This document shows positions 11,297 through 24,100 of a stretch of 64,000 bases of DNA, piece by piece (the stretch's first letter is position 1; each line of letters begins with the position of its first letter). Origin of the DNA: Gentiana macrophylla (taxonomy: Eukaryota > Streptophyta > Magnoliopsida > Gentianales > Gentianaceae); NCBI GenBank assembly GCA_026214975.1, contig JAOBSW010001229.1, forward strand, positions 62,001 through 126,000, given 5' to 3'. The position numbers were made by a program, and so were the translations under genes. The notes under the pieces were generated by a model. The model was not told the origin of the DNA. It saw only the letters and a program-made list of their open reading frames with translations, and did no database searches.

Positions 11297-12430
11297 CAGA
11301 AATTGGAAAATCAGGTTGTGTCAGGCCTGACACTTGAAAATCAGGTCGTGCCTTTTCTGATATGGAAATTCAGGTAAACGTAGGAATCCTTACGTTTAAA
11401 CGTAAGAAAACCTACGTTTAAACGTAAGGAATTAACGTATCCGTCTGACACAACTTTATAGCTGTAAACGTAGGTTCCTTACGTTTAAACGTAGGGTTTC
11501 TTACGTTTAAACGTAAGGATTCCTACGTTTAAACGTAAGGAATTTCAATTAATTTGGAAGCTGCAATAAATGTCTTTTTCTCTACGTTTAAACGTAGGTT
11601 AGAACGCATTTATCTACGTTTAAACGTACAGTTTCTACGTTTACAAAGCATTTATCTACGTTTGGAAGTGGTAGATGGCAATTAATGTTGTTGTAAGGTA
11701 CTTGTTAAATTATCTACGTTTGGAACGCATTCCTTCAGAGTCTTTCATGTTAATATAAATTTTCTAACCACTTCTTCATCTTTCAAGTCCATTTCTTCAT
11801 CATTCAAGTGCTCAAATGAGTAAGTTTTTGCTATTTAATTTGTCTTAATTCAAGTGCTCAATGTGATTATGTTATTTATGCTAGTAATGAAATGTACTTA
11901 AACTAAATGTGTGTTTTTAGTAGGTTGTTTATGTAATGTTTATACATTTAAGTAGTGTGTTTAAGTCTTTTCCTAACTAGTGTTATTGTTTAGGGTTTAA
12001 TTACTAGGGTTTAGTGTAAGTAATGATATGTATTTAACCCAAATGTGTGTTTTAAGTAGTGATTATGTTATTTATATTGTAGTAATGATTTGTATTTATC
12101 GAAATGTGTGTTTGAAGTAGTGATTATGTTTTATATTGTAGTAATGATATGTATTTAACCAAAATGTGTGTTTTAAGTAGGTTGTTTATGTAATGTTTAT
12201 ACATCTAAGTAGTGTGTTTAAGTCTTTGCTATTGTTCGATTGTAGTAAACTTTGGTATTGTTGATTTGGTATTGTAGTTTTGAGAAGTTGGGAAATTTGT
12301 TGTTGGTAGTAATGGAATTGTCCATATTGATGGTTTGATCTTTCATAACGGTGTTGTTCCTACCCAAAATGGTACTGAAAATGGCTCTGTTTCAGAGACC
12401 ATTGTTATTGGAAATATTGACTACACTTAA
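11297..12430 (+). repeat. Left terminal inverted region of the MULE
   Basis: The first 100 bp match the reverse complement of the right end closely, including AATCAGGTTGTGTCAG. Palindrome arrays follow on both sides. Near the inner limit, 12331-12420 matches the complement of 34513-34606 at about 95 per cent by eye. The part between is only loosely similar, so the arm is a mosaic and not one uniform repeat. Confidence 0.7.
11373..11740 (+). repeat. Array of TACGTTTAAACGTA palindromes, left MULE arm
   Basis: Seven perfect copies of ACGTTTAAACGTA occur in about 260 bp, flanked by CTT or CCT and GGA or GGT. Several half copies (TAAACGTAGG, CTACGTTTGGAA) extend to 11733. The array ends about 20 bp before the TATA-like AATATAAATT at 11751-11760. 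It may be a promoter element for the transposase gene; function is inferred. Confidence 0.9.
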
Positions 12431-12708
12431 ATTTAGAGTGAAAGAGTTTTAAGTGTTAAAAGTCTTGTTTCCTTATTTGAAACATCTTAAAAGGGGAAAA
12501 TAGTCTTTGTTTCCTTGTTGGGGTTTAATTAGTAGGGTTTTCGTGTAATATATTTTGTTTTCTATTTGTGATAAATTTGCTTAGGTAGGGTTTTGAATTA
12601 TTATATTGAATGTCTATAATGCATTTTATGTTGTTATTTAAGTTGGTATTGAATGATTTAATAATGACTTGAATTGTTTTGAAAAAAAAAACAGATAATC
12701 GAAACACT

Positions 12709-15418
12709 ATGATTGTTGTCTCGTTCAACGGAGAATTTACGTACGATCCTCTCTATAACCGGTGGAATCATGTAAATGGATCGATGTTCTCATTATTTGT
12801 CCGAAAGAACATAAGATTGGATGCGTTGTTGGATAAATTGCATGTGAGGCTTGGTATTGTTCGGTTTGATTCGAAGCTCGGCGTAAAAGCTTTGTTTACT
12901 TATGCTAGTGTGGGGAATATACCACCTGATGATATCTTAGACGATGAGACACTAAATGGTTACATCGAAGCGGCCTCTGACAGTAAAAATGTAATTTTTT
13001 GCGTGAATGCTACACCAGTGGAGGCAAACAATGAACCGATATTTGAGGATGATGGCATTGATTTAAATCAAGATTGCAATGCCCCGGATGATAACAATAA
13101 TTCGGATTATAGTCTTGGTAATTTCCTTCTCGGTACAAGAACTTGCTACAGATCCAAATTTTAATCCATTCGAGCAACAAAGATGGATGTAGTGGGTTTG
13201 AAAACCATGTTTCTACACAAAGGCTTGGTGAAGCTTGGACCAACGATTTTGGTGATGAACCAGTCAGACCAAGTCATAATCTTTCAAATCAACCTTCAAG
13301 TAGTCGTGCTCAACCTTCAAGTAGTCGTGCTCAACCTATCCAAATGGTTGGTGAATACACTGCTCCGTTTGAATTCGGTCCTCCAAGTTATAATTTTATA
13401 AATATCCAATCACATAATCCGTTTCAGTATCCTCCTAACCAACCTTCAAGTAGTCGTGCTCAACCTATCCAACAACCATATAATTTGTTTGGTGGATCAG
13501 TCACTAGTTTTTTGGCTTCTCCGTTTGCACCTCATATTCAAACCGATCAAACGGGCAGAAATGACAACAATAATCAGGGTGCCAATGCTAGGGCTAGTGT
13601 ACGAGAATATTATTCATGGAGGATTCCCACATTTGAAGATGATGATTTACCGCAGTGTCTATCTACCGGTATGTTACATATGAATGACGTGAACGAATTG
13701 TTCATTGGGAAGAAATATGATTCGAAAGAAGATTTTAATTTGAAAATAAAATCGTATGCGGTTGCCAATAATTTTCAGATGAGATTGGGTAGGTCGGACA
13801 CACGCTGCTTGTATTACACATGTCTAAACGATACATGCAAATGGCATGTAAGGGCGAAAAGGGTGAAGACAAGTACAACACATACATTTGAGATCACAAC
13901 GTTGAATGATGTGCATACTTGTGCCTCTCAGAATGCGGCTAATGACAATCGACAAGCAACACCTATTGTTATTGCGAGTCTGCTAAGTCAGAAAATGGAA
14001 GAACTCGGCAATGAGTATAAACCCATACATATCATGGAGGACATGCTCACAACTTACAGTGTACAGTTGACTTATGACCAAGCATACCGAGATCACGAGA
14101 TGATGAGAATGCTGGTTAGAGGTACACCGACGGAGTGTTACAATGCGATACCCTCGTACCTATGGATGGTGCGTGAGGCCAATGAAGGGACCTATGTTGA
14201 CTTTCAGCTTGATAATCTGGAAAGGTTTGGTAGTTGTTTCATGGCTTTGGGAGCAAGTCATCGTGGTTTCAAGTATTGTCGACCTATTTTGTGTGTGGAC
14301 GCCACTCATCTAAAAACCCGTTTCTCAGGGCAACTATTTGTTGTTGTTGCTTTGTAGATGCCGGTGACCACCTATTCCCTGAGCCTTCGGTATTCTTTGA
14401 AAAAAGAATGCAACGATTCATGGGGGTATTTCATGAGACAATTGAGGGTGACCATTGAAGGTATCCATGCTGAAAATTTGAGCTTTATATCTGACAGACA
14501 CAAGGCTATTAGAAATGCGGTTGGTCAGGTATTTCCTAATGCATATCACGGTGTTTGCTATCATCATTTAAAGGGAAATCTAACAAAAAAATGGAAGGAT
14601 TACGGTTTTTGTGAATACACATTCTATCAAACAGCCTATGCATTCTCGCAGGCCGAATTTCTTCAAAAGTACGCCCTAATCAAGGCACAATGTCTTGGCG
14701 CATATCTAAAACTAGAAGAAATAGGTGTTGAACGGTGGGCGCGTGCCAAATTTCCTGGGAAAAGATACGCCTTAATGACAAGCAATTACGCTGAAAGTTT
14801 CAACTGTGCGATTAGAGGAGCTCATCGTTGGCCTGTTCCTAGCCTCTTGAAATTCATTAGAGCTACACTGCAGAGATGGTATAATGATAGACGACAGAAG
14901 GCGCTTGATTTTGCGACTGTGTTAGCACCGGAGATCGATAAAATAGTGGCTTCGAATATTACTGCTCGAAGGAAGTTCAGGGTTAATCCTATTAACCCTT
15001 ATGAGTTTGAGGTTCATGGAAATAACTTGCTTCATGGGATGGTAAATCTATGAGAGAGGAAGTGTTATTGTGGTTATTTTGAGAAAATGGAAATACCATG
15101 TACGCATGCTATAACAAACCCATGAAGAACACGCAGAATTAGTCCACCCGAACTACATTCACGGTATTATAGAGTGAATGTTTCAAGGAGATTTATCCAG
15201 CCTTCTAACAGGAGGATTGGGATGTTCCGGAGGCAAGAAGAAACATGAAAGTCGGAGTGCCTAATATGAGATATGCGCCTGATGCCAGTGGAGCTCCAAG
15301 AAGAGGTAGAATTAATACCACTAGAATCCTTTCTGAATGGGAACGTCCAGGCCATCAGAATGTATGTACTAACTGCAAACATCCAGGACATAACAGAGCC
15401 AGTTGCACGCAATACCGG
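12709..15418 (+). pseudogene. mudrA-like MULE transposase, broken by frameshifts and stops
   Basis: The N-terminal part (12709-13164) starts MIVVSFNGEF after a probable intron acceptor (AAACAG at 12694) and resembles the PB1-like domain of plant MULE proteins. A frameshift near 13120 leads to 13143-14357, with three QPSSSRAQP repeats and the MuDR DNA-binding domain (FIGKKYDSKEDF, CKWHVRAKR). The DDE domain follows: first acidic residue in CVDATHLK, second in FISDRHKAI with the YHGVCYHHL signature, third in SNYAESFN. Two small insertions near 14356-14395 break the core. A TGA at 15051 precedes a SWIM finger (CYC...CTH), and a CCHC knuckle (CTNCKHPGHNRASC) lies at 15375-15412. The layout is that of a full-length transposase that is no longer translatable. 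Confidence 0.88.
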
Positions 15419-15763
15419 TAGGAAGTCATTGATTTTTGTTATGGTGGTATTAGAATGGATCGTTATTGTGTAACGTATTAATAGAATGTAGTATTTTATT
15501 AATGGATTGTAGTAATTAATGATTGTATTCGGTCATTAATCGGAATCAAGTTTGTCTTGTATTACACTACCTCTGTAAAACTAACAGTAATAATTACGGG
15601 GTTTACACACAAGAAAAAAGAGTAATGATACGTTGGCTTACATACAGGGCTTACAAACATAAAAACAAAGAGTAATTATACATTGAGATAACAATAAGAT
15701 GACGCTTAAATAAACTAAGGGTGATCATTAAATACGATAGGACGACGCCTAAATAAATGATCT
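15419..15763. other. Spacer between converging MULE genes
   Basis: AT-rich 3' region shared by the plus-strand transposase and the minus-strand B3 exon. I see no reading frame of note. Confidence 0.5.
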
Positions 15764-16012
15764 TCAATATTTAGTAATCACCACATTAAACACGACGTGA
15801 TTTTCTATAGGTTGATCAATGACTTCAAAGCTGCATTCATCTCCCGTATTGAGGTCATTGTCCGTAATGAAATCATTCAACCCGCTTAAACGAACTTTTT
15901 GATTTACCATATAGACAATTCTAGCAGGCCATGATTCCCCTGTGGCAATTCGCAGTTCCACGGTCTTGTTTCGCAACATGTTGTTTGTTCTTGCAAATGC
16001 CTTTGGAATACT
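15764..16012 (-). CDS. B3 DNA-binding domain exon inside the MULE
   Basis: The minus strand reads an open exon of 83 codons with stop. It begins SIPKAFARTNN right after a T-rich tract ending in TTTGTAG, a good intron acceptor, and ends NVVITKY. The pattern IPK-F, V-L...G-SW, F..DN.L..GDEC-FEV is that of the plant B3 domain, a sequence-specific DNA-binding fold; the first strand would lie in an earlier exon. It is intact over its whole length. It follows the last Ulp1 exon by 190 bp on the same strand, and an in-phase splice (donor GTAGAT near 16210) could join the two, which is inference. The alternative is a separately captured host gene fragment. Confidence 0.65.
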   Translation of the reverse strand, partial: SIPKAFARTNNMLRNKTVELRIATGESWPARIVYMVNQKVRLSGLNDFITDNDLNTGDECSFEVIDQPIENHVVFNVVITKY

Positions 16013-16202
16013 CTACAAATCACAAACAAATTTAAATATTGTTTCAAATTGAATGTTGCATTTTAAGTGGAGTTGTTTTTTAAACAGATTGAATACTCAT
16101 CAAAACAACATACACCCAAAATATAAATGGCTACCAACATACAACAAAATACCAAAAATATAACATACACCAAAAATTCCTACACAAAGCTTGTCAAAAT
16201 AC

Positions 16203-16502
16203 CTATATATCTACTATTTGATTAAATAGCTGTACACAAAGTTTCTTTCTTAGCAACAGCATATTGTCATGATGGATCAGAGAAAAGTCTTTCTTGTGCA
16301 ACAAATGCTCAATGAACTTGACCGTGTATACCCCACAGTCACCCCTGTATAATATGAATAGTGTTAGAATAGTGTAAACTGTATAATATAATAAGTAGTT
16401 TGAAGTTTATAAACAGAATTGGCATTTGTGGTACGTGTTCAGGTTTTACTATTTTGACATCAAAAAGTGGCTTCTCTGGATCAACCATTTGTGGGAGTTG
16501 AC
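16203..16502 (-). pseudogene. Ulp1 (C48) cysteine protease C-terminal exons of the MULE gene
   Basis: The last exon (16203 to about 16345) reads GDCGVYTVKFIEHLL and ends FNQIVDI with a TAG stop. GDCGVY carries the catalytic cysteine of the Ulp1/SENP family, which removes SUMO-type modifiers. A short intron (about 16346-16420) with a TATTATACAG acceptor separates it from an exon reading DVKIVKPEHVPQ. At 16502 the gene is cut by the gypsy LTR. The segment with the catalytic histidine and aspartate is not found on the other side of the insertion, so the enzyme is inactive here. MULEs that carry Ulp1-like genes are known in plants. Confidence 0.8.
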
Positions 16503-16846
16503 TGATGGGAGTCAACTTTACATGACTCCGGTGCATTATTTATCCCCGTTTACCACATGTTCAGCACATTTTTAGGTGATTTAGACCGTTTTCGGGGTGA
16601 TATCGTGAGCTTATGGCACGGGGAGTGAATCCGTTACTTTGACGAATTACTACCCTTTTTTGTTGATATTAACCCCATTCCCGAGCACTTTTACCCTCTG
16701 GAATTGTTGGATGTTTTTGGTCATGCACGATGTTGTAGGGTATTAGTGTCTCAAAGACCCGGAAGGCGATGATTTATGGTCAAAAGGCATGATCGAGGCA
16801 GGAGGAGAGACCAAAAAGGAAGAAAAGTGAAGTTTTGGGGCAACAG

Positions 16847-17118
16847 GGGTTCAAACGCGCGTTTGAACCCCTAAACGTGCGTTTCAGAAGCCATCAGTTG
16901 ATACAGAGTTCAAGCCCTCCAAACACGCGTTTGAAACCACCTTAAACGTGCGTTCCAAGTCCTCCAAACGCGCGTTTGAACCTCCTAAACGCGCGTTCAA
17001 GATGAAGAACAGTCAAGACCCTGCCCAGAAATGATGCGAAACGCACGTTTGCACTAACCCAAACGTGCGTTTGAAGATGTTAAACGCCAATCTCAGCACC
17101 CTAAACGTGCGTTTGAAG
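16847..17118 (+). repeat. Array of AAACGCGCGTTT palindromes in LTR
   Basis: About nine copies of AAACG(C/T)GCGTTT and close variants occur in 270 bp, often extended to CAAACGCGCGTTTGAA. The array ends about 27 bp before the TATA box at 17145. Confidence 0.9.
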
Positions 17119-17144
17119 CCGATTTCTGCAGATTTCTCCCCACC

Positions 17145-17152
17145 TATAAATA
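17145..17152 (+). promoter_or_regulatory. LTR TATA box (Athila-like, left LTR)
   Basis: TATAAATA preceded by CCACC. The same box is present in the right LTR (29709-29716) and the solo LTR (32016-32023), always just after the palindrome array. Confidence 0.7.
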
Positions 17153-18128
17153 TCCCCCTTAGACTATTTTCATGGAAATAACTATTTTTCTTAGCAAAAC
17201 TCTACCCATTTCTTAGCTCGATTTTTGTAATAGCTTAGATTACTTTCTCTTAGCTTGAATCAACACTATTGTAGCTTAATCTTTCCATTTCTTAGCTTAG
17301 ATTTCTATTCCAAACACTAAGAGACCTCCTTTTAATTAGTTTTCTATTTTGTACTTTTTGGATCTAATCTCGAATTTCTGCAAATTAATGGTATTTTTCT
17401 TCTTCCTCTTGCTTGTTATGTCTTTAATTTACTGTTTCTTTCATGTTTTAGTTAGTATAATGAGTAGCTAAACACCAACATAGTCGAATCATGTGAAATT
17501 TAGTGAAATCGCCCTTTGGGTGATGAAATTGGGAGTGGGTAGTGCTTTTTATTGTTGTATCTTGCATATTTCATGTCTTAGAACTTGTTATAACAAATTT
17601 GGGCTAGATTAGATTGATCACCTAATTTAGTAATCTCACATGCCAATCTTACATATGTATTTTGTGGGGAGGTATGGGAAAATGGGTTCTAAGATCGCGG
17701 CGTAGACTCGGTTTAGTTGTTAAACTTGAGCCCAATGCGAGGTTACTCGTTTTAACGTTTAAGCGGCTCTAGTGCATAACATGTCTTGTTAGTGAATCTT
17801 CTTTAGGGAAGGGTAGTTAACTTGGCATAAGGTGTTAGGAGAGAGTTGTTCAGACCTTAGCACCGAGATTAGGAGTACGCACCCGTGAAATTGTATGCGA
17901 GAGTTCGTTTGTTTAATGCACACTTCCGGTTTTGTCTATCCTTGGGGTTGAAACTAGCTATTTCGATCATGGTTCGACTATGTCCCTTAATCCATCTTTA
18001 AAATCTATTAGTTTAATCTCTTTTCTTTCTTTTTATCTTTAGACTAGTTAGTTAGAATCATTTTAGTGTCATTGTAGTAAACAAAAACCTTAAAAACATT
18101 GATCACCTAGACTAAGCAAACACCACTC

Positions 18129-21100
18129 GAGCCATACATAGACGGGATTGAGGCTTACGCGAGGCGTAGAAATAGTCAAAGAAGAAGAGGACGTCAAGTA
18201 GAGGAGTCGAATCTGGTCTTTGAAGAGAATATTTTGGGTGAGTTGGGAGAAGGATCCGATATGGCACAAAACAATGAACAAGGATTGGAAGGGAATTTGG
18301 GGAACAACAATGGAGCCCCAATTCAAAACCCGCCTTTTGTCAACAACAATGCACAAGGAGGTGGGAATGGACAAGGACATAACCATGTGAATGCGAATGG
18401 GCCTATAGCACAAAATGCTCAACATGAGGCCCAAGGGAATCAAATGGATCCCATTGTTATGCAACAGTTCAATGCATGGATGTTGAATCAATTTCAACAG
18501 AACCAAAATCAGGCTCACAATCAAGGTGCAAATGCGATGCCTAATTGGTTTAACGGTCAGCAAGAGCAAAATTAGGGTGGTTTGACTTGTAGAGACTTTG
18601 TGCTAGCTCCCACGGCAACCATGGGGCATAGTCCAATTCGAATGCCACCGGTGGCCGCCAACAATTTGGAATTGAATAGGAACATCATACATTTGTTGGG
18701 AAACAACGCTATATTCAAGGGAACCGTTTTAGAAAATCCTCACTTGTTCATTGATCACTTTCTCCAAATAGTGAACTCAACAAAGATCAATGGAGTGAGT
18801 GATGAGGCGCTCAACCTTATGCTTTTCCCGTTCGCCTTGAAAGAGCAAGCTAAGAGGTGGTATGATTCGTTGCCTAATGATTCTCTACACACATGGGAAG
18901 AAGTGATTAAGACCTTTCTACTCAAGTATTACCCCCCATCGAAGACCATGGATATGAAAGAGGCTATTATGTCGTTCAACGCTTATGAAGGAGAAGAGTT
19001 ACACGAGTCTTGGGATCGGTTTAAGGCTTTGTTGAGAGAGTGCCCAGGGCACGGATTGAGATCTTATGAGGTAGTTCATGCTTTCTTCCGGGGTTTGGAT
19101 CAAGTTCATCAAAGTACCTTGCATGCTTCGTGCAATGGAGATATTATGAGTATGGTTCCCGAAGTAGCAATGAACCAAATAGAAAAGATTTCTGAGACCT
19201 CGAGGCAATACATATCGTCAAGTAGAAAGGGGACAAGGAGTAAGAAGGCCGGTTTGGTTGAAGTGAAAGAAGTTGAGGCAAATTATCAATATCATGCTCA
19301 AGTGCAAGCGATGGAACAACAATTGGGGAGATTGCAAAATGAGAATGAGAGTGCTAGACTTTGCCAAATTTATAGTGGATCACACTCGACAAAGGATTGT
19401 AGGATGATGACCAAAGCTCAAAACATGGCTTACCCTCAATCCTCAACTCAAGGGCAACCTAGTACTCTATCTCAAGACAATATGAATGAGTTGGCAAAGC
19501 GGATGATGAGTATTTGTTCGATGGAGCAATGGAATGCGGGGCCTCAATATCAAAATCAATTGCAAAGCGCCTATCATGGCCAATATATGGGAGATCAATC
19601 AAGTGGGCCACCGTATGAAGAATCTCAAGATGTAAACTTTGTGGGACAAGGTCAAGGAGGGAATTATGGAAATCAAGGTTATGGTTCTTGGAGGAATAAC
19701 AACAATCAAGGTTGGAACCGAAATCAAAACCAAGGCCAAAACCAAAACCAAGGTTATAGACAAGGCCAAAATCAAGGTCAATCTTCTCAAGGGCAATTCT
19801 ATCAACCTCCACACCAAAGGCAACAACAAGGAGGGTACAATCAACAAGGCTCTAGCACTTATCAAAACCCTCCTCATTTGGCTCCTATACCTCAAAAGAG
19901 TGCAACCGATGTCATATTGGAGCAAATGAATAAAAACTTTGCGGAGATAAAGAAGGACATGGTTGAGATGAACTACAAACATGGGTCCTCCATAAAAAAT
20001 CTTGAGACTCAATTTGGTCAAGTGGTGGAACATGTACAGTTGAAGGGCGGCTTACCAAGCAACACCGAAAAGAATCCAAAAAATGTAAGCGCCATCTTAA
20101 CTCGAAGTGGCAAAGTGTTGAGGACAAACGGTGAAAAGAAAGTCCTATGGGAAGACAAAGCTAGAAAAGCTCCTATTGAGACCGAAGCGGGAGCCATGGA
20201 TGGCGATATTGACGAGATTGAAGATGATGAAGATCATGGAGAGTATGTTAAGAAGAAGGAAGTAGAGAGGAAAGAAGCACAATCTAGGGGAGACTATGTG
20301 GTTATCAGGGAAGGGAAGGAGCCAATGAAAGAGCCGTCTTCCCCACGCGCCAAAGGTAAGAAAGGTATGATCCCTCCTCCTTCTAAAGATTTTGATTTGA
20401 GCACTCTCCCTTATCCCCCTAAGAATCATAGACAAAGTTGCTTGAATAAAGCACAAACTCGATTTATTGAGATTTTGCGAAAAATTGACTTGAACATTCC
20501 TTTTCTTGAAGCACTAGCAAACATGCCTTCTTATTGTAAGTTCTTAAAAGGATTGCTAACTAATAAGAGTAAAATGCAAGAGGTTGTTTGTTTGAATGAA
20601 GAGTGCTCCACTATTTTTGATGCTAAGTCTAGAATTCCCCTGAAGGTTAGAGACAAGGGTAGTTTTACTATTCCGGTTACTATTAGTACGACTCATTTTC
20701 CTAGTGTTTTATGTGATTTGGGAGCTAGCGTAAGCTTAATGCCCCGTGCTCTATATGAAAGCATTGACCTAGGAGAGTTGGAGCCAATGGGGACGACCCT
20801 TCAAATGGCGGATAGGTCTATTAGGGAGCCTATGAGAGTGATAGAAGATGTCATTGTGAAAGTGGATAAGTTTGCCTTCCCGGTAGATTTTGTGGTATTA
20901 GATATGGAGATGGACTCCAAAACACCTTTGTTGTTAGGACGTCCCTTCTTAAACACCGGAAGGACCTTGATAGATGTTGCGAGCGGAGAGATTATCTTGC
21001 GAGTTGGTGAGGAAAAAGTCACGGTGAATGTTTACAAGGCCATGAAACATCCTAAGGAAAGTGCCGAGGACTGTTTTTCTATTGATGCTATATATCCTTG

Positions 21101-24100
21101 CATTTCGGAACATGTTGACATGCAGGAATATAAGGAAAAGCCCGATGAATGCGTTGCAAGAGTGAGCGCGGAGCTTGAAGAAGAGGAAGAGTTGGAAAGT
21201 GAAGCAATGGAGCTAGAAGAGACGGCTTTCATGGGTGATAAATGGAGCGAAAAGATTGATCTTGGGCTTGAAGGGGAGCTAGAGAAGCCATCAATTGAAG
21301 ACCCAGCGAAAGATTTGAAAATGAAGCCGCTTCCACCTCATTTGAAGTATGTTTTTCTTGAAAATTATGATTTACTTTCTTTGATTATTTTTGCTACACT
21401 AACGGCTTTGCAGGAAGAAGAGTTAGTGAAAATGCTTAAGAAGCACAAGCGTGCTTTTGGGTGGAAGATGTGTGATCTGAAGGGCATAAGTCCTACCATT
21501 TGTCAACACAAGATTATTCTAGAGGACGGAGCGAAGCCGGTGAGGCAACCCCAAAGAAGGCTCAATCCACACCTTCAAGAGGTTGTGAGAAAGGACGTGG
21601 TCACAATGCTAAAGCTAGGGCTCATTTATGCCATATCGGATAGCAAGTGGGTGAGCCCCACTCAAGTGGTACCGAAGAAGGGAGGTATGACCGTTGAAAT
21701 CAATGACAAAGGTGAGGCGGTGCCTATGCGTTTGGTAAGTGGTCATCGAATTTGTATTGATTATCGCAAAATGAATGACCAAACCCGTAAAGATCATTTC
21801 CCCTCCCTTTTATTGATCAAATGTTGGAAAGATTGAGTGGACATGATTTTTATTGCTTTCTTGATGGGTTTAGTGGTTATTACCAAATACATGTGGCCTT
21901 AGAGGACCAAGAAAAGACTACCTACACTTTGTCCCTATGGTACCTTCGCATTCCGTAGAATGCCGTTTGGGTTGTGTAATGCACCAGCGACATTCCAAAG
22001 GTGCATGGTTGCCATTTTTGCGGATATGATTGAAAAATTCTTAGAAGTCTTTATGGATGATTTTAGCGTATTTGGTGATTCATTTGAGGAGTGTCTAGAT
22101 AATCTAGAAAAGGTGTTGACTAGATGTGAGGAGACAAATTTGGTGCTAAATTGGGAGAAGTGTCACTTGATGGTCACGGAAGGGATAGTCTTAGGGCATA
22201 AGATATCTAGTAAGGGTATAGAAGTCGATAAGGCTAAGGTAGAAGCGATAGCTAAGCTTCCTATGCCCACTAACCTAAAGACTCTTAGGGGTTTTCTAGG
22301 CCATGTGGGGTTCTATCGTAGGTTCATTAAGGATTTCTCGAAAATAGCCCGTCCTCTTACCCTTCTCCTTGGAAAAGATGTCCCGTTTGATTTCGACCAA
22401 GCTTGCATTGAGGCATTCTTGTTGCTCAAGCAATTGCTTGTATCCGCTCCTATCTTAGTTGCCCCAAAGTGGGATCAAGAATTCGAGCTAATGTGTGATG
22501 CGAGTGACACCGCTGTTGGTGCGGTCCTCGGTCAAAAGATCGATAAAATCTTCAAGCCTATCGCTTATGCTAGTCACACTTTGAATCCGGCCCAACAAAA
22601 CTACTCCACCACTGAAAAAGAGCTTCTAGCGGTCGTTTTTGCGTTTGATAAGTTTCGGTCTCATCTCATAGGTTCTCGTGTAGTTGTGCACACGGATCAT
22701 GCCGCTTTGCGTTATCTCTTTGCCAAGCAAGATGCCAAGCCCCGCCTCTTGAGGTGGATTTTGCTCTTGCAAGAGTTTGATCTTGAAATCCGTGATAGAA
22801 AAGGGTGTGAGAACGTCGTAGCCGACCATTTGAGTCGTATGGAGCTTAGTGAGGAGTTGGTTAAGGCACAAAAGGAGATAAATGATTCTTTCCCTCATGA
22901 GCAACTTTGTGCAATAGACACCCTTCTTCCGGTTAAGAAAGGAAACTTTCTAAAAGTCGGTAAGGAAGGTAGCCCTTGGTTCGCACCTTTTGTCAACTAC
23001 CACGAGTGCGGTTTTATAGATCCCGACCTTGACTCAAATCAAAGGCGTAAATTCCTTAGTGAGGTTGGTAAGTATGTTTGGGAGGATCCTTGCTTATATA
23101 GGTTGTGTTCGGATGGCATCTTGAGGAGATGCATCCCGGAGAATGAGATTTTGAGTGCGCTTTCCTTTTGTCACGATAAAGAGGACGGAGGCCACTTCTC
23201 GGGGCAAAGAACCTCTTTGAAAGTGTTGCAAAGTGGGCTATATTGGCCCACTCTATTCCAAGACGCACATGCTTATGTGAAATCGTGTGACGTTTGTCAA
23301 AGGTCCGGGCGTATATCTAGGAGGAGTGAGATGCCTCAAAAGCCGATCATTGTTTGTGAGATTTTTGAGTGGGGCATTGACTTTATGGGCCCCTATCCTT
23401 CTTCGTGTGGTAACAAGTATATCCTAGTCGCTTGTGATTATGTGTCAAAATGGGTTGTGGCCTTAGCCTCACCCACCAATGATAGGAATGTTGTTATCCG
23501 TTTTCTCAAGAAGAACATCTTTTGTCGGTTTGGGGTACCCCGGGCTATAATTAGCGATAATGGAAGCCACTTTGCCAATAAACCGTTTGACAAACTTTTA
23601 GAGAAGTATGGGGTGAAACACAAGTTAGGTACCGCTTATCATCCCCAAAGGAGTGGTCAAGTTGAAGTCACGAATAGGGGTATTAAGCGTATCTTAGAGA
23701 GGACGGCAGATACAAACGTCAAGAGTTGGTCGTTAAAGTTAGATGATGCTCTGTGGGCTCATAGGACAGCCTTTAAGACACCCCTATGCATGTCACCTTA
23801 TATGATAGTCTATGGTAAATCTTGTCATCTTCCCGTAGAAATCGAACATAAGGCTTATTGGGCTATCAAAATGCTAAACCTCGATGACACCTTAGTTGGT
23901 GAGAAGCGTATGGCCCAATTGAATGAATTAGATGAGTTTCGCCTTTGTGCGTATGATCTTTCGACGAAGTATAAGGAGAAGACTAAGTTACTCCATGATA
24001 AGTTGATCAAACCTCGTGTTTTCAATGAGGGTGACGAAGTCTTATTCTACAATACTCGTTTGCATCTTTTCCAAGAGAAGTTGAAGTCTAGGTGGTCCGG

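Larger units (their letters stand above)
16503..18115 (+). repeat. 5' LTR of the Athila-like element, 3' end deleted
   Basis: It begins TGATGGGAGTCAAC and aligns with the solo LTR (31336-33115) up to CCTAGACTAAGC. The last 165 bp or so of the LTR, the primer binding site and the gag start are gone, and gag-coding sequence follows at once. A TATAAATA box lies at 17145-17152. Confidence 0.85.

Noticed and set aside
11373..11740. Regularly spaced palindromes resembling a CRISPR array
   Set aside because: Spacers are uneven and related, repeats are perfect palindromes, no cas genes, and the setting is a plant transposon arm.
18573..18575. Programmed readthrough at TAG between gag and pol
   Set aside because: The TAG lies in the early part of gag and not at a gag-pol junction, so a simple mutation is more likely.
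19599..20033. Long antisense frames over gag-pol (also 18090-18569, 20145-20456, 22626-22904)
   Set aside because: They are shadows of the plus-strand polyprotein, with no domain signals and biased composition.
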